Shown: positions 61,293-64,000 of the stretch, piece by piece
Layout: each line of letters starts with the position of its first letter
Numbering within the stretch: the stretch's first letter is position 1
Source of the DNA: Oxyruncus cristatus
Taxonomy: Eukaryota; Chordata; Aves; Passeriformes; Cotingidae
NCBI GenBank assembly: GCA_013399855.1
Contig: VXAY01003755.1
Coordinates: forward strand, 1-64,000
DNA: 64,000 nucleotides
Direction: 5' to 3'
Notes under the pieces: model-generated
What the model saw: the letters and a program-made list of their open reading frames with translations, nothing else
Told to the model about the DNA's origin: nothing
The model's database searches: none
Position numbers and translations under genes: made by a program

Positions 61293-62542
61293 AAATGAGA
61301 ATGAAAAATTGAAATACCCCACCTTAATGTGTTACCAAGTAATGAGCCTGCATTCAGGACAACACAGGGTTTGACACAGACACTTCTGTTACTTTGGGAG
61401 GAATAATGGGGAAAGGCTGTATTTAGAGGCTCAGAAAATCTTCCTGTGCTATCTTTGATTGCTGCTTATATGTTATTTTCTAAAGGGATAGCTGGGTTTT
61501 CAGACTGCCTATTTTGCCTGATGACTTGGAAAGCACTTTAGAGGAGACTCATTCAAATGGACTATGAGCTTGATTTAATGTATGCATATTTCATAAAGGT
61601 AATTTTAAGTGCTTCAAGGGACAGATGGAGGCAATATATCCAACACAAAATGCTTATACAGTGTTTTGAGGATGCAAAGTAGACGAGAGCCAGACAGTTG
61701 AAAAAAATATTGTAGCCCAGTGCAAATTGATGAAATTGAAACTGTTATAATAAATACTGAGCAGCAATGGTACAGATGGCTCAAAATCCCAAACAAACAT
61801 CTTCCCAAGCAAACTCTAGATCCAGGTGAAACCTCTGTATGCTTTCATGTTTTTTGGATGTCTTTGCCTGAACACATGACATGTATAACTTTTCTGTGAG
61901 TTTAATAACTCTGTATGCAACTGTTTACAAAACTCCTTTGGGTTTTATCTGCTGTAGAGAGAAAAATTTTGCCCACAGTACAGTTAAAAGAGGGCAGACT
62001 AAAGTATCAACTTACATGATTAAAACCCATGTGCTGCTAAGTCTTTGCAAGATCAGGCTTGGAAACCTTTTTCTGATTTTATCTAATGATATAATTTGAA
62101 CCAGGTTTACTAAATAACTTCAGTTTAAACACATACTTTTGGGTATCAATGTATGACCATTTGAAATCAACCTCGAAGTCAACAAATAGTTTCGACATGT
62201 CTAAATATTTTTAAGCATTGCTATTCTGTCTCTGTTGAACCTGGTAAGAGCTGTCATTTGGAAATATTTGTTTTCAAAAGTCCAAATTGCCATGCACCTG
62301 GACTCGTACTTGTCTAAGCTATGTGCCCTATAGAGATCTGCTTTCTACACAGGTTTGTGTTTAGCAAACACACTAATCTTAATTACTGTGTGTAAGGTTG
62401 TCTCTTACAGCATCACATGTTCCTCCTTGTATCAGAAAAGCTGCCACCAAGTGCAGAAAAGGGTGCATGGAGGGAAGGCAATCTCCATGGTCTGGGGCCA
62501 GAGGGAACAGGCTCTTATGCACAGACCCCATCCCTCTACCCT

Positions 62543-62594
62543 GTATTTTCATACCTTCATACCTTTTCATACCTTATGTATTTTCATACCTTCT
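62543..62594 (+). repeat. Imperfect tandem TTTTCATACCTT repeat
   Basis: TTTTCATACCTT occurs three times with short spacers, plus one TTCATACCTT variant. A decayed short tandem array. Confidence 0.8.
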
Positions 62595-63529
62595 TCTGTA
62601 TAACTTCATCCAAGCAGGACTAGAAGACATTTTATGTTTACACCATCTCTTGTGACTGGAGGAGAGGGGGAACAAGACTGAAAAGAACACGCAGCCCTTT
62701 TTTGTGTGGTTTCCTATCAACATAAACATTCTCCAAGTCCTGCCAGCCCTCACTATCTCATCCGATCATTCATTTATTTGTATTCTGTGTCTATCTCCTG
62801 AGATGCTTGATGTGGAGCATCTCTTACAAGTTTGTGAGTGCCTCTTAAGCCTGCTGAACAAAGCTTGAATGCTTCAAAAGAAAGAGAGGACATGCCAAGC
62901 CTTTGGCAAAATCTTTATTGCAAACTCAATGGATTGCTGCTCTTGCAACTACATTGTGTCCCCAGTTTCAGGTGTTGGAATAGGGGTGCAGACACCACAA
63001 CGCAGAAAAAGCAGATAAGCAGTGGGGTTTCCACTTTGCAGTCTTGGCACGTAGAAGGTGAGACCATTAAGAACAGACTGGAAACTCTTTTCCAAACCCA
63101 ATCATAATCCACCTCTCCTTTAAACTACTCAGTAGAGGAGAGTCAGGCTGCCTACTGAACTCTGACTTTTGGGGATTCTAGTTAAGATGCTCTTTTGCCT
63201 GTGGCCAGGGTCATAACAATTAGAACGGAAGGCAAATTAGGCTCAAAATCATGTTTTCACCAGTGTTTAATGTAAAATGTGAATGTTCCCTCAAAGGAGG
63301 TTAGTAACTCATCAGTTAGTCTAGCTGGAAACTAAGAAAAATAAATATTTTAGTAGATATACTGTAACAAGGATTATAAACATGTAGACCAATATATACA
63401 GTGCCTGACATAGGGTAATACTCAGACATGGGCTCTGCCATTGATTTTAGAAGCTGAGGGTTTTTTCAATCCTCATCCTTCTACAGAGGCATGAAACCCT
63501 GCTTTGTATAATGCCTGACAGTGGTTATC

Positions 63530-63640
63530 ACATTGTGGTTTCTCAGATAAAGGAATAACAACAAAGATGGAAAAGGGTTGCTAAAACTTTACTGAGTAAA
63601 AGCTAATTATAAATCAAGACAACATGAAAAAATAAATTCA
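63530..63640 (+). repeat. Unclassified short repeat, copy 2
   Basis: Related to 57518-57625 by shared ordered blocks, including AGGAATAACAACAAAGATGG and AAGACAACATGAAAAAATAA. Similarity stops abruptly on both sides. The family is not recognised. Confidence 0.6.
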
Positions 63641-64000
63641 TGAGCTTCTTTCTAATCTTAGACTGCTGTAACTGAGATCAGTGGCCTGCTTTATACCAGC
63701 AAACTTAAATGTGTTTATTTATCCAACCCACAAACTCAGTGTTCTGCTTCATGCTTACTTGAAGCTAACCTTAAAGCTGCTTAATAAAGCTTAATAATAA
63801 AACTCAGTCAAATGTTACTGTGCTGTTAAAACAAAATCTTTGGATCTTGGTTTAACCTTTAATGTTAAATATGTTTTAAAAAATCATTGAACCAAAAATA
63901 TTGGGAGAAACTGGCCTTTAATCCATAACCTGCTAGGACCTTGCCATGGAAAAAGTGAAAATGCATGCTTGTTGTTTGCTTTGCAACTTACTGCAATTTC

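Larger units (their letters stand above)
58984..64000. other. Intergenic DNA, repeats only
   Basis: Outside the small repeats and CR1 tail listed separately, I see no gene. 60880-61242 has features that could be a decayed LTR, but no diagnostic ends. Confidence 0.5.

Noticed and set aside
1..64000. CRISPR arrays, operons, phage or plasmid modules
   Set aside because: No regularly spaced repeats, no dense same-strand coding and clear intron/LINE structure. The DNA is vertebrate.

Overview
This window looks like nuclear DNA from a bird, probably a songbird. It holds many CR1 LINE fragments ending in the ATTCTATG-type tail, an ERVL-type long terminal repeat of a kind common in birds, and a tRNA-Ile-derived SINE with a CR1-like tail, which I know from zebra finch and other passerines. 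It is AT-rich, poor in CpG and intron-dominated. There are no operons, CRISPR arrays or bacterial signals. Species-level identity is inference.

The only protein-coding gene I can support is the 5' half of NECAB1 (N-terminal EF-hand calcium-binding protein 1) on the minus strand. Four consecutive coding exons, numbered 2-5 here, have consensus splice sites and matching reading phases: 34099-34123 (25 bp), 24977-25085 (109 bp), 13368-13393 (26 bp) and 10912-11009 (98 bp). Joined, they give 86 codons covering the EF-hand pair and the start of the following helical region. Exon 1, the start codon and the core promoter are not visible. They most likely lie in the assembly gap at 38280-38737, which has G-runs on its left and CpG-rich, G-rich sequence on its right. 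Later exons were not found and probably lie left of position 1.

Layout: 1-10911 is intron 5 with a tail-to-tail CR1 pair (640-2010), two more CR1 pieces (3608-3811, 7942-8010) and a GC-rich repeat of likely retroviral origin (8075-8428). 11010-34098 holds introns 4, 3 and 2, with a CR1 copy and two MIR-like ancient SINE remnants. 34124-38279 is intron 1 with one CR1 copy. 38738-39000 is the promoter-side CpG-rich block. 39000-64000 is upstream intergenic DNA with CR1 fragments, the tRNA-Ile SINE (46471-46628), a 45-bp minisatellite (56091-56222), a minus-strand ERVL-type LTR (58289-58983) and a pair of short unclassified repeats.

I found no sign of a novel multi-gene system. The points most worth a second look are the promoter lost in a G-rich gap, the two micro-exons and intron-split EF-hand loops of NECAB1, the SINE/CR1 tail match, the unclassified repeat pair, and a 59-bp splice-bounded exon-like segment on the strand divergent from NECAB1.
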